Notes: generated by a model from the letters alone, not told the origin. Positions 17,625 to 25,796 are shown, counted from the first letter of the stretch. The stretch is 64,000 bases of DNA from Salinibacterium sp. ZJ70 (GCF_011751865.2 NZ_CP061770.1:1612001-1676000), one strand, 5' to 3'. Numbers and translations are program-made.

Positions 17625-17885
17625 ATGACAACTTCTTCGATGCTCACGGTGTTCGGCGCCGACTGGTGCCGCGACTGCCTGCGCACCAAGGCGCAGCTCG
17701 GCGAACTCGGCGTCGCGTTCGAGTACATCGACGTGCAGGCGAGCGCGGAGGCCGCAGAGGTTGCGCGTGCGATCTCCGGCCGCACCAACATCCCCGTCGT
17801 CGTCTACCCCGACGGCGCCCACCACGTCGAGCCGTCGAACGCCGACGTCGAGGCGAAGCTCCGCGCACTCAGCATCCTCGGCTGA
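17625..17885 (+). CDS. Mycoredoxin/glutaredoxin-like protein
   Basis: The 86-residue thioredoxin-fold protein has the redox motif WCRDC (C15 and C18) and the NIPVVVYPDG cis-proline segment. Length and motif fit the mycoredoxin (Mrx1) group that uses mycothiol in actinobacteria to reduce mixed disulfides. ATG at 17625 is favoured over an in-frame GTG at 17616. TAGCGT at 17612-17617 lies 7 nt before the ATG without a ribosome site, suggesting leaderless expression. AhpE at 6 kb is a plausible client. Confidence 0.85.
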   Translation: MTTSSMLTVFGADWCRDCLRTKAQLGELGVAFEYIDVQASAEAAEVARAISGRTNIPVVVYPDGAHHVEPSNADVEAKLRALSILG

Positions 17886-17908
17886 GGCGAGACCCCACAG
17901 TGCGTGCC

Positions 17909-17975
17909 ATTGGGCCACTCGAAGGAAGCAGACTTCAACATCAACCAAAGTCAGCACTCTCGAGTAGGACCCAAT
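17909..17975. repeat. Large imperfect inverted repeat after the mycoredoxin gene
   Basis: ATTGGGCCACTCGA (17909-17922) is matched by TCGAGTAGGACCCAAT (17960-17975), which reads as its complement with two extra bases. Inside, GACTT (17931-17935) pairs with AAGTC (17948-17952). The element lies at the boundary where base composition appears to fall, so it could be a terminator or the end of a mobile element. Confidence 0.4.
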
Positions 17976-18036
17976 CGCGCACCTGCTGGCCCGACCACAA
18001 GCTCTTGGCCCTAGCGCCACCGCTTCCACAGATTTG

Positions 18037-19650
18037 TCAACGTTTGGCCACGATTCCGGTTGCGCCAGCGATGAAGAGACCCAGGAAACTTGTCGCAGCG
18101 AGCTTGAGCCCTGCGAGCGACCACATCAGCCATGATGGGCTGCTCACGCGCCAAACATCCGCCTGCCCCAGGTCGACCGGCGCGAGGAGCACGTCGAGTG
18201 CATACAAGCCAGCATCGAAGACGGGGTACTCCGAGGGTTGCGGCGTCACCGTCGTATCCGCAACCAGAGTCTCCGTGCTCGTCCCGATCACTGCGACCTG
18301 GAGGCCGACCTCGACCTCTAGGCTGCCGGGGATGAACGACGCCTGATTCAGCAACACCAGCACCCAGATCGCGACCCAGACTCCGAACGTCCACAGCAAC
18401 GCGCGATGCGATCGATAGCCATGGCCGACCGTCCACTTCATGATCGGTCGATATATGGTTCGGCGGAACCAGTTTGGGTGGTCCTTCAATCGGCGGTCGG
18501 CGGCCTCGATCAGCAGTGTCCTGGCCGCCGCGTCGTCCCCTTCAGCACCAAGAGCATTCGCGAATGCAACCCAGGCCCCGGGGAGCGCACGACTTGAGGC
18601 GAGCCATTCCGACGCAACCCTCGACGAGTCCTTGCCGCGCGGCGACCACTCGATTCGGTCGACACTCAAGGAAGTCGTCGCACTCAAGTCCGGCCGAGCC
18701 GATAGCTCAGCGTTGCTGGAGAGGGTCAGTTCCCCGACGCGGGCGCCAGTCAGATTGAATGAGCCTCGAATCTGAGTGCAGTCGGCGATGCGGAACAGAT
18801 CGACACTCGCTCGTTGGGCATAGAGCACCGAGCGCGAGCCAAGTTCGGGAGGCCCCAGTTTCACGGATCCGTCTATGACAACGCTCTTGAGCCGTGCACC
18901 CTCGACATCGAAAAGTGACGTTTTCATTCCCCCGCAGAACAGGTCGTTCCGCACAGTTGTGCCCGTCAGGAAGACTCGGCGAGCTTCGAGTGAATCCAGC
19001 TTCATCTGGCCATCCACAACGGCCCCCCGGATAGCGATTTCCTTCGCAACCTCTGTCTCACGCATGTCGAGAATGCCGTGGACCCGAGCACTGTCTGCAT
19101 TGACGGCACCCTCGATAGTCGAATCGTGAATCTGGAGGGTCCCGCCGACGCCGACGTTGACGAGGGACAGCCCGGTGCGGACCTTCACGTCGATGATGTG
19201 AAGGTCACTTCCGATGTCGCAGTGATCGAATAGGGCGTCTCTCATCCAGGCATCCGGGACATCTCGGGGCGAGATTTCCCCTCCATGAATCCACAAGCGG
19301 AACATCCGCGCACCAACGAAACGGATGCCGCCCTGCATGCGACAGTGGAGGAAGAACGCACCATCGTCGGACTCGAACCCCGCGAAGTCGCAAAAACCAC
19401 TGAAGGTCACGTCGTCGAACCAAATCCCGCATGGGACCTTGACTCCTCGGAAGTCCAGCTCTCCGACAACATCGACGTGGAGCAGCCGGAAGCCTGCCGG
19501 GTCCGGGAGTCCATCGAACTCGAGGACGGCTCGGCGGAGAGCCTCCGCATCAATTATTCGCCGCGCCTCGGCTGATCCGACAACCGTTCCTTGTCGAATT
19601 GCCTCATGGATCTCACTTTCGGTAATCGGCGAGACTGAATTGGTTGCCAT
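18037..19650 (-). CDS. Pentapeptide-like beta-helix protein with C-terminal membrane domain
   Basis: The 537-residue protein has an N-terminal half (about residues 50-330) of repeated strands such as LDFRGVKV, FDDVTFSG and RVHGILDMRETEV, like pentapeptide-repeat right-handed beta-helices. The C-terminal third has at least two membrane helices, near WTFGVWVAIWVLVLLNQASF and the final WLMWSLAGLKLAATSFLGLF. Such proteins are sometimes labelled membrane-associated oxidoreductase in actinobacterial databases, with no biochemical support. Codon use looks less GC-rich than the neighbours, suggesting acquisition. ATG at 19650 has no obvious ribosome site. Function unknown. Confidence 0.7.
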   Translation of the reverse strand: MATNSVSPITESEIHEAIRQGTVVGSAEARRIIDAEALRRAVLEFDGLPDPAGFRLLHVDVVGELDFRGVKVPCGIWFDDVTFSGFCDFAGFESDDGAFFLHCRMQGGIRFVGARMFRLWIHGGEISPRDVPDAWMRDALFDHCDIGSDLHIIDVKVRTGLSLVNVGVGGTLQIHDSTIEGAVNADSARVHGILDMRETEVAKEIAIRGAVVDGQMKLDSLEARRVFLTGTTVRNDLFCGGMKTSLFDVEGARLKSVVIDGSVKLGPPELGSRSVLYAQRASVDLFRIADCTQIRGSFNLTGARVGELTLSSNAELSARPDLSATTSLSVDRIEWSPRGKDSSRVASEWLASSRALPGAWVAFANALGAEGDDAAARTLLIEAADRRLKDHPNWFRRTIYRPIMKWTVGHGYRSHRALLWTFGVWVAIWVLVLLNQASFIPGSLEVEVGLQVAVIGTSTETLVADTTVTPQPSEYPVFDAGLYALDVLLAPVDLGQADVWRVSSPSWLMWSLAGLKLAATSFLGLFIAGATGIVAKR

Positions 19651-19660
19651 GTCAGTGACA

Positions 19661-20071
19661 CTAGGAGTTCTCAGTAGTTGCGGTCATGCCCCTACTTAGG
19701 GGGCCTACCAACCGACTCGCTGGATGCAGAACACCGAGGGGCGCGCGATCATGAGCCTCGGATTCGCCCTCGAGCGTCGGCGAAGCCCTCGACCACGGAG
19801 CGCCGACTGCACGGACGGTTTCCCGCTCGGCGACCCCATGGCGAGCGTGGTTGACCGATACTCGCGTGTGTCCAGCGGGCAGGGTCAACCAGGCAGATGC
19901 GGTCGCCCAAAGATCTGTAGCTGTCCATCCCGTCCGGTCCGAGATGAACCAACCGAGATCAGTGGCGACTCCTTCGGATCCTGAGAACAAGAACACCTCG
20001 CGACCGAACCGGTAGCGAGCAATCACTTCGCCGTCGCGAAGTTCTGTACTCTCTGTGAACTCAGTCGTCAC
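19661..20071 (-). CDS. Doubtful hypothetical protein in island
   Basis: A 136-residue reading from GTG at 20071. The first 70 residues, such as EVIARYRFGREVFLFSGSEG and TDLGWFISDRTGWT, look protein-like with plausible strand patterns; the rest is compositionally random. It may be the remnant of a longer gene. No family recognised, and no ribosome site seen. Directly downstream on the same strand is the pentapeptide-like gene. Confidence 0.3.
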   Translation of the reverse strand: MTTEFTESTELRDGEVIARYRFGREVFLFSGSEGVATDLGWFISDRTGWTATDLWATASAWLTLPAGHTRVSVNHARHGVAERETVRAVGAPWSRASPTLEGESEAHDRAPLGVLHPASRLVGPLSRGMTATTENS

Positions 20072-20074
20072 CCC

Positions 20075-20130
20075 GGGCGTTCGACTTCGCTGTGAGGCAA
20101 CGGCTCACCGAGTCGAAACGAGAGACGCCC
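20075..20130. repeat. Nested stem-loop in island
   Basis: Arms GGGCGT (20075-20080) and ACGCCC (20125-20130), then TTCGACT (20080-20086) and AGTCGAA (20111-20117), then GTGAG (20092-20096) and CTCAC (20104-20108) nest around the loop GCAACGG, giving a 56-nt three-part hairpin. It lies in an area with no convincing gene. It could be a mobile-element end, a structured RNA or a terminator. Confidence 0.4.
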
Positions 20131-20333
20131 GTGTGTCGCCGGGAGCTGCTGGGGGAGGGGGGCGTCCTGCGCTTGTCCCCGATTTGCGCTCGCTCGAAAT
20201 CAGATAGCGGGCGACCTGCAGCATGAGCCGGGGTGAAGGGCTGCGACTGCTTCCAACGACCAAGCTCCTGTGGTGCCACCGTCGCCAGAGGCTTGGTGCG
20301 CGCGCTCCATTTCGCTGGATCGCTAACCACGGG

Positions 20334-20644
20334 TTAGTAGACGTCCCTGGGCTCCTCTATTGGAGCCCCGCTGGCCTCTGCGCGCTCGAACGCCAAGTTG
20401 TCCAAGCTCGAACTCTGTTGGTAGAGCGCCTCGCCCAGTTCATAGTAAAACGTCTCCGACCTCGGCCGAACGTTGAGACCTCATGCAGCGCCGCGGGGTC
20501 CTGCGTCACGACGTACGTAATCGCGATGTCGCCGCGCGCGGTCTACGCAACCAACTCGGCGAGAAGACCAGCGACCTTGGATACGGCGCGTTGCACCTTC
20601 AGTTCGGGCGATGGGCGGAAACTCGTTCCCGAGACGGGCTTCAC
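20334..20644 (-). pseudogene. Decayed small gene with in-frame stop and frameshift
   Basis: A GTG at 20644 sits six bases behind GGAGG (20651-20655 in plus coordinates). Translation gives VKPVSGTSFRPSPELKVQRA and more, then hits TAG at 20543-20545 after 33 codons. The same frame continues with TARGDIAITYVVTQDPAALH, then must shift frame to read SETFYYELGEALYQQSSSLD and on to a TAA at 20334-20336. The rejoined protein would be about 103 residues. The family is not recognised. Good ribosome site plus two disabling changes mark it as a recently lost gene. Confidence 0.5.
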
Positions 20645-20747
20645 GCCGAACCTCCGCGAATCGCGACATGAGCATTGCCCTGAGAGCTATTCGAGCATTT
20701 TCACTTCTGGATTATCCCGCGGGACACCCAAAACTCCCCGGAATCAG

Positions 20748-20824
20748 TGGTAGGGCGGACGGGACTTGAACCCGTGACCGACGGATTATGAGTCCGCTGC
20801 TCTAACCGGCTGAGCTACCGCCCC
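20748..20824 (-). tRNA. tRNA-Met (CAT anticodon), CCA encoded
   Basis: The minus strand from 20824 forms a cloverleaf: acceptor GGGGCGG with CCGCCCT (a G-U at the first pair), D arm GCTC, anticodon stem CGGAC with loop TCATAAT region giving CAT, T arm ACGGG-TTCAAGT-CCCGT. Discriminator A at 20751 and an encoded CCA at 20748-20750. The body resembles elongator tRNA-Met of actinobacteria; tRNA-Ile2 (lysidine) is the alternative for a CAT anticodon. Its 3' end faces the island at 17.9-20.7 kb. Confidence 0.93.
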
Positions 20825-20934
20825 GCGACAACGCTACCGGGAATCTGCTCGATGCGGAGGCGACACAGCGCTGCGCCCACAGGAACGGATTGGGCGGGGC
20901 CCAGCACTGAGCCATCCTGCGCGCGCAGTGTGGA

Positions 20935-21329
20935 TCACGGGATGTCGGCGATGGACTTCAGGTCGACAAGCTTCCCGGGGAAGGTGAACTCGGGGATGCC
21001 GATCGCCGACCACGCGTGCGGAACGTCGACCTTCGGGACGAAGGGGGTGCGCACCTCGAGGAAGAGCTCGAGGTGATCCTGGAGACCCACGGGGAAGGTC
21101 GTGATCTCGATGATGTGCTCGAAGTCGGATCCGCCGGCGCGCAGCACGGCCCCGAGGTGATCCCACACGGCCACGAAGTGGTCCTCGAGGCTCGAGTCGA
21201 TCACGTTCATGTTCGCGTCGCGGCCGACCTGGCCCGCGGCGTAGAGGAGGTTGCCGACCTTCACCGCGGGCGCGTAGTTGAAGCGCTCGACGAGGTGAAG
21301 TGTTTCTTCGCGTGACGGCGACCCGACAT
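20935..21329 (-). pseudogene. RidA/YjgF family gene with apparent frameshift near the start
   Basis: From about 21297 to the TGA at 20935-20937 the frame reads LVERFNYAPAVKVGNLLYAA and GQVGRD onward through a complete RidA (enamine/imine deaminase) domain of about 120 residues. This frame has no start codon between the stop of the upstream gene (21348) and the domain. The only good ATG, at 21329, reads MSGRRHAKKHFT in another frame; inserting one base after ACC (about 21296) would join it to the domain and give a RidA-like N-terminus. Either the gene is frameshifted or the sequence carries an indel. Product, if made, would remove reactive enamines. Confidence 0.6.
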
Positions 21330-21347
21330 GTGAGGGGCGCCACCGCG

Positions 21348-22625
21348 CTAACCCGCGTCGGGGCCCATGACCCGCTGTCCCGACACCTCGACGAGCCACG
21401 CGATGCGCCGCTCGGTGGCCGATGCGCGTGCACGCCAGGCGACAACCGCCGCCACCGTCAGCAACGATCCAGCCGCGAACACGATCCAGCCGATCCACGG
21501 CGGAAGCTCCTCCTCGAACGCCAGCACAGGCCCGGCGATGAGAGAGGCGAGGCACACGGTCGCGAGCACGTACAGTCCGAGCGTGGTGACCCGACCTCCC
21601 GGGTTCATCATCCACGGCCGCTGGAACACCTCAGGCAGCCCCCGGCGGCGCTCGGCGAGTGTCGCGGTCGCGAGCCATTCAGAGGATGCGCGGCGCAGCT
21701 GCGCGTCCACGAGGTCCGCGGCGACCGCCCATGCGACACCAGCCGCGAGCACCATGAGCAGAAGGACGAACATCACCGCGACGAGCGGCTCGTCATCGAC
21801 TGCGCCGAGGTCGCGCCCGCCCCACTCCATCACGACGAGAACGCCCATCATCACCGCCGCGACGGCGGCGGCGGCCAGAAACAGCCACGCGGTCACGCGA
21901 CGGGCGATGCGTCGCCCTTGCGGCAGGGTTCGAACTCGCTCCCGCGCCGCCGCATCATCGCGCTCGAACTCCTGGATGAGATCCGTGTACGCATCGGCGT
22001 GGACCATCGGGCGCGCAGAGCCGGCGGAGGCTGCTCGCCCGTCGACCGGGTCGAGCACGGGAGCGAGAGCGTCCAGCTCCGTGAGGAGAAGAGAGCGGTC
22101 GACGGTCACCTTGCGACCCGAGGCGAGGATGTTCGCCGCCACGACCTGGGTGGTCGACGAGCCGGTCGCGGGAATCGCGGAGGCCGCGACCACATCCCGC
22201 AGGAGACGTATCTGGCCGGGGCGCAGTCCGCGCACAGGCGAGCCCGCGACGAGAATGCGGACCCGTCGACCGTCCGCCGTCGCCAGCACGTACGTGAGGT
22301 AGGCGGCGCCCCCGGAGCTCAGGCTCCGGGTCGCGCTCGTGAACTCGGCGGGCTCGATGCGGCGACCGCGCACGATCATCGCCCCTCGCGCGTCGACGAA
22401 AGCACGCGGGAACGCGAGCGCGAGACCGCCGCCGATGATGAGCGCGACGCCTGCCGCCACCACCACGAACGGCAGCACGGGCCGCGTCACCTCGGGAAGC
22501 ATCAGACCGACCGGAACCTGCAGCAGCAGTCCCAGCGCGAGCGACGCGAACGTCAGCGGCACGGCCGCTCGTCGCCAGGCGCTCGATTGGAGCTCCGTCT
22601 GCGCTGAGCTGGCCGCATCCGTCAT
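21348..22625 (-). CDS. Hypothetical multi-pass membrane protein
   Basis: The 425-residue protein has two N-terminal helices (about residues 20-70), a soluble region of about 150 residues with a strand-rich stretch (AMIVRGRRIEPAEFTSATRS) reminiscent of a PH-like fold, then two helices around 250-320 and two near the C-terminus. No family was recognised with confidence. Its ATG overlaps the stop of the upstream GT4 gene (ATGA), so it is made with that enzyme and may act in the same envelope process. Confidence 0.7.
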   Translation of the reverse strand: MTDAASSAQTELQSSAWRRAAVPLTFASLALGLLLQVPVGLMLPEVTRPVLPFVVVAAGVALIIGGGLALAFPRAFVDARGAMIVRGRRIEPAEFTSATRSLSSGGAAYLTYVLATADGRRVRILVAGSPVRGLRPGQIRLLRDVVAASAIPATGSSTTQVVAANILASGRKVTVDRSLLLTELDALAPVLDPVDGRAASAGSARPMVHADAYTDLIQEFERDDAAARERVRTLPQGRRIARRVTAWLFLAAAAVAAVMMGVLVVMEWGGRDLGAVDDEPLVAVMFVLLLMVLAAGVAWAVAADLVDAQLRRASSEWLATATLAERRRGLPEVFQRPWMMNPGGRVTTLGLYVLATVCLASLIAGPVLAFEEELPPWIGWIVFAAGSLLTVAAVVAWRARASATERRIAWLVEVSGQRVMGPDAG

Positions 22626-23845
22626 CGGCGGTGCTCGCCCTCCGTCACCGGGTCGATCACGTCTTCACCGCGGTACAGCGCCTCGAAGATGTCGAGGGTG
22701 CGCTGGATGTCGTGCGCCTCGACCGTGTGCAGGGCGCCGCGCTTGAGACGCTCGAGCTCGGCGGGCTCAGCCGTGAGGATGTTGCGCAGATGACCCGCGA
22801 GCTCGTCGATGTCGCCCGGCTGGTACAGGTATCCGTTCTCACCCGAGTGCACGAGGTGCGGAAGCGCCATCGCATCGGCGGCGACGACCGGAAGGCCGGA
22901 CGCGAGAGCCTCCATGGTGGCGATCGACTGCAATTCGGCGCGCGACGGCATCACGAACACCGTCGACTCGGTCAGAGTGCGGCGCAGCTCCTCGTCGGAG
23001 ACGCGACCACGGAAGCGCACGATATCCGAGACACCGAGCTCACGTGCGCGGGCCTCCAGCTTCGGGCGCATCTCGCCATCGCCGATGATCTCCATGCGGG
23101 CTTCGAGGTCGCGGATCCGCGCGAGCGCTTCGATGGCCTCGTGGATGTACTTCTCCTCGTCGAGGCGACCGAGGAAGGTGATGACGTTCTCGGTGCGGGG
23201 CGAGAAATCGGGTGTGTAGAAGCTCGTGTCGATACCGCACGAGATCGCGTGCACGCCCGTGAGGCCGGTGCCCTTCTCGAAGAAGGCCGCGGCACGACGA
23301 GTGGGCGTGGTGACGGCGTCGGCCATCGTGAACCAGTTGTAGGCGGCGCGCCACTGGATGTCGGCGATCCACTGGTGTGTGAACCTCGGCAGGATCGCGA
23401 CGTGCTGGAGGATGTTCTCCGGCATGGTGTGGTTGGTGCCGACGAGCTGGATACCGTGCTTCTTCGCCGAGGTGGCGAGACCGCGTCCCACCACGATGTG
23501 CGACTGGAAGTGGATCGCGTCGGGCTTGATCGCCTGCACGATCTTCTCGGCGTTCGCCTTGACACGCCACGGAAGCATGAACCGCAGCCAGGGGTGCGGA
23601 TACCAGCGCCACGAGTAGATGCGGTGCACGGTGAGATCGACACCCTCGTGCTTCTCGGTGAAGGTGCCTACCTTGCCGTGCGCCGGAGCCATCACGTGCA
23701 CGTCATGACCACGGCGCGCGAGCCCGGCGGCGAGGTTGCGCGCGAACGTGGCGGCACCATTCACGTCGGGATCGAAGGTGTCAGCTCCGATGAGAATCGT
23801 GAGTCGCGGCTGGGAGGTCGGGGTCGACGACTGATCGTCGGTCAC
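22622..23845 (-). CDS. GT4 glycosyltransferase
   Basis: The 407-residue protein has a GT-B fold. The N-terminus ILIGADTFDPDVNGAATFAR has the acceptor-side glycine-rich loop, and the C-terminal PSRAELQSIATMEALASGLP holds the EX7E-type nucleotide-sugar motif of family GT4. Close relatives transfer mannose or other hexoses to lipid or phosphatidylinositol acceptors in actinobacteria; the exact donor and acceptor are not readable. GTG start at 23845 with AGAGGAT upstream. Coupled to the downstream membrane protein. Confidence 0.88.
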   Translation of the reverse strand: MTDDQSSTPTSQPRLTILIGADTFDPDVNGAATFARNLAAGLARRGHDVHVMAPAHGKVGTFTEKHEGVDLTVHRIYSWRWYPHPWLRFMLPWRVKANAEKIVQAIKPDAIHFQSHIVVGRGLATSAKKHGIQLVGTNHTMPENILQHVAILPRFTHQWIADIQWRAAYNWFTMADAVTTPTRRAAAFFEKGTGLTGVHAISCGIDTSFYTPDFSPRTENVITFLGRLDEEKYIHEAIEALARIRDLEARMEIIGDGEMRPKLEARARELGVSDIVRFRGRVSDEELRRTLTESTVFVMPSRAELQSIATMEALASGLPVVAADAMALPHLVHSGENGYLYQPGDIDELAGHLRNILTAEPAELERLKRGALHTVEAHDIQRTLDIFEALYRGEDVIDPVTEGEHRR

Positions 23846-23884
23846 TCAGATCATCCTCTGCTCGGTGTGCGGGAAGACCCCAGG

Positions 23885-24838
23885 CTACCGCAGTGGGGCG
23901 GTCTCTTCGGGCTCATCCCGCCGGTGGGTCTGTGGATGGTGCTTCGCCAGCCGGAAGACACCGAGAATCGCCACAACTCCGGCGACGACCCACACCGCCA
24001 TGGCCCACAGGGGCGCGGCGGAGGCCTCACCGAGCACGAAGATCGCGATCGCAACGGCCACGAGCGGGTCGATGACGGTGAGCCCGGCGATGACGAGATC
24101 CGGTGCGCCCACGGAGTACGCGGTCTGCACGAAGTAGAAGCCGACCACGAGGGCGAGCAGGAGGCCCACGCCGCCCACGATCGTCAGCCAGTCGACATTG
24201 CCGGTGACGACGCGGTTGATGATGACCTTGGCGATCGAGGCCACGAAGCCGTAGAGGATGCCGCCCGCGGCGACATAGAACATCGCGGTCACCCGGCGGC
24301 GGAAGAATACGAATGCGGCGGCGAGGACGAGCAGCACAACGCCCAGGATGGCGAGCACGATGATCAGCTGTCGCTCGCTGAGTGCGTGCTCCTTCGCGAA
24401 CACGGCAGCGATGGTGACGAAGACGGCGATGCCGATGACGCACATGGCGATGGCGCTGATCGCGGCTTGCCCCAGCTTCACCCGGGAGACGCGCGCGTTG
24501 ATCACGGATGTGAGCACGAGGGCGACGATGCCGAGCGGCTGCACGACGATGAGCGGCGCGAAGCCGAGCGCGACGAGCTGAAGCGCGACCGCGAGGCCGA
24601 GCATGATGGTTCCGAACAGCCAGCTGGGTCGCCCCAGCAGCTGCACGAACTGGCCACCTGAGAGGCCGGCCTTCTCGCCCGAGCCATGCCCTGCTTCGAC
24701 CTTCTCGACACCGCGGTGCTGCAGCTGGGCGCCGAGGGCGAGGAACACCGCCCCGACCACCGCGATGAGGATGCCGAGCCAGGGGACCGAGCCGACGAAC
24801 GCCTCGACCTCGTCGTTTGTGGGTATCGCGTCGAGCAC
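23885..24838 (-). CDS. NIPA/DMT-type transporter
   Basis: The 317-residue protein has nine or ten helices and starts MLDAIPTNDEVEAFVGSVPW. The pattern ALGAQLQHRGVEK after helix 1 and the APLIVVQPLGIVALVLTSV helix pair match the DMT branch that includes NIPA-type magnesium transporters. Substrate is not proven. The start is GTG at 24838; TAGATT at 24845-24850 (minus strand) lies 6 nt upstream, so the message is probably leaderless. Divergent from peptide deformylase, whose promoter lies in the same 40 bp. Confidence 0.8.
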   Translation of the reverse strand: MLDAIPTNDEVEAFVGSVPWLGILIAVVGAVFLALGAQLQHRGVEKVEAGHGSGEKAGLSGGQFVQLLGRPSWLFGTIMLGLAVALQLVALGFAPLIVVQPLGIVALVLTSVINARVSRVKLGQAAISAIAMCVIGIAVFVTIAAVFAKEHALSERQLIIVLAILGVVLLVLAAAFVFFRRRVTAMFYVAAGGILYGFVASIAKVIINRVVTGNVDWLTIVGGVGLLLALVVGFYFVQTAYSVGAPDLVIAGLTVIDPLVAVAIAIFVLGEASAAPLWAMAVWVVAGVVAILGVFRLAKHHPQTHRRDEPEETAPLR

Positions 24839-24844
24839 CAGACG

Positions 24845-24872
24845 AATCTACCGCCAGAGACGCCGATATCCT
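24845..24872. promoter_or_regulatory. Back-to-back leaderless -10 boxes for the DMT transporter and def
   Basis: TAGATT on the minus strand (24845-24850) ends 6 nt before the GTG at 24838, and TATCCT on the plus strand (24867-24872) ends 6 nt before the ATG at 24879. Neither start has a ribosome site. The two promoters share 40 bp. Confidence 0.55.
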
Positions 24873-24878
24873 GAACCA

Positions 24879-25445
24879 ATGGCTGTTCGATCCATCCGAA
24901 TCTCGGGAGACCCCGTTCTGCACGCTCCGGCTCGCGAGGTCGAGGTGATCGACGACGAGATCCGCGAACTCGTGCGCGACATGATCGAGACGATGCATGA
25001 GGCGCCCGGCGTCGGCCTCGCCGCGCCCCAGATTGGGGTGCCGCTGCGCCTCTTCGTGTACAGCTGGACCGACGACGATGGCGTGGACCACAGCGGCACG
25101 GCGATCAATCCGACGCTCCTCATCTCCCCCACGCCCGTGGGCGACGCGGACCCGGATGAGGAGTCCGAGGGCTGCCTCTCGCTGCCGGGCGAGCGCTTCC
25201 CGCTCAAGCGATCAGAGACGGCTCTGCTGCGCGCGACCGACCTCGACGGCAACGCCTTCGAGGTCGAGGCGACGGGATGGCTCGCGCGCATCTTCCAGCA
25301 CGAGTTCGACCACCTCGACGGTGTCCTCTACGCCGACCGCCTTCCGCTGCCCTACTCGCGCGCCGCGCAGAAGGCGGTTCGCCGCAACCGGTGGGGCGTT
25401 CCCGGGCTGTCCTGGATGCCCGGCGTCGACAACCTCGAGGACTGA
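24879..25445 (+). CDS. def: Peptide deformylase
   Basis: The 188-residue metalloenzyme removes the N-formyl group from new proteins. All three motifs are present: GVGLAAPQIG (residues 44-53), EGCLS with the metal ligand C99, and HEFDH with ligands H141 and H145 and catalytic E142. The ATG at 24879 is chosen because a conventional deformylase N-terminus starts there; the frame runs further upstream through the divergent gene. A leaderless promoter precedes it. Confidence 0.96.
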   Translation: MAVRSIRISGDPVLHAPAREVEVIDDEIRELVRDMIETMHEAPGVGLAAPQIGVPLRLFVYSWTDDDGVDHSGTAINPTLLISPTPVGDADPDEESEGCLSLPGERFPLKRSETALLRATDLDGNAFEVEATGWLARIFQHEFDHLDGVLYADRLPLPYSRAAQKAVRRNRWGVPGLSWMPGVDNLED

Positions 25446-25481
25446 CCTGCGGCTGCGGCTGCCGCCGCGGCTGCGGTCAGC

Positions 25482-25796
25482 TCAGGCCATCCACCCGAGC
25501 ATCCGGATGACGGCCGCGAGCACCGCTGCGCCGACGACCACGATGATGAACGGCGCCTTCAGCCACAGCAGCACGCCAGCGAAGACCACGGCGGGCAGTC
25601 GTGCATCGAGCTCGATGCCCGCGGAACGCTCGAGCGTCTGCGTTGCCGTGAGCGCCGCGAGCAGCGCGACCGTGAGCAGGTTCGACACCCGCGCGGGAGC
25701 CGGGCGCTCGAGGATGCTCGCGGGGATCGCGTAGCCCACGAGTTTGATCGCATAGATCGCGATCGCCGAGAGCAGCACGACGTGCCAGATGGTCAT
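25482..25796 (-). CDS. azlD: AzlD-type branched-chain amino acid exporter subunit
   Basis: The 104-residue protein has four helices and begins MTIWHVVLLSAIAIYAIKLV, matching AzlD (BrnE), the small partner of AzlC. Its ATG overlaps the azlC stop (ATGA). Together they export branched-chain or related amino acids; the substrate is inferred from the family. Confidence 0.87.
   Translation of the reverse strand: MTIWHVVLLSAIAIYAIKLVGYAIPASILERPAPARVSNLLTVALLAALTATQTLERSAGIELDARLPAVVFAGVLLWLKAPFIIVVVGAAVLAAVIRMLGWMA

Noticed and set aside
19661-20747. Several 60-180-codon frames on both strands of the island
   Set aside because: Most show no ribosome site, no family and random composition; only the decayed gene at 20334-20644 and the weak frame at 19661-20071 were kept.
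17886-20747. Prophage or insertion sequence
   Set aside because: No integrase, transposase, terminal repeats with target duplication or phage structural gene could be found; only a degenerate island is supported.
22631-24661. 676-codon open frame on the plus strand
   Set aside because: It lies opposite a clear GT4 glycosyltransferase and a DMT transporter; the His/Asp/Arg-rich composition marks it as a shadow.
24603-24878. Longer N-terminus for peptide deformylase
   Set aside because: It overlaps the divergent transporter; the family N-terminus begins at the ATG at 24879.
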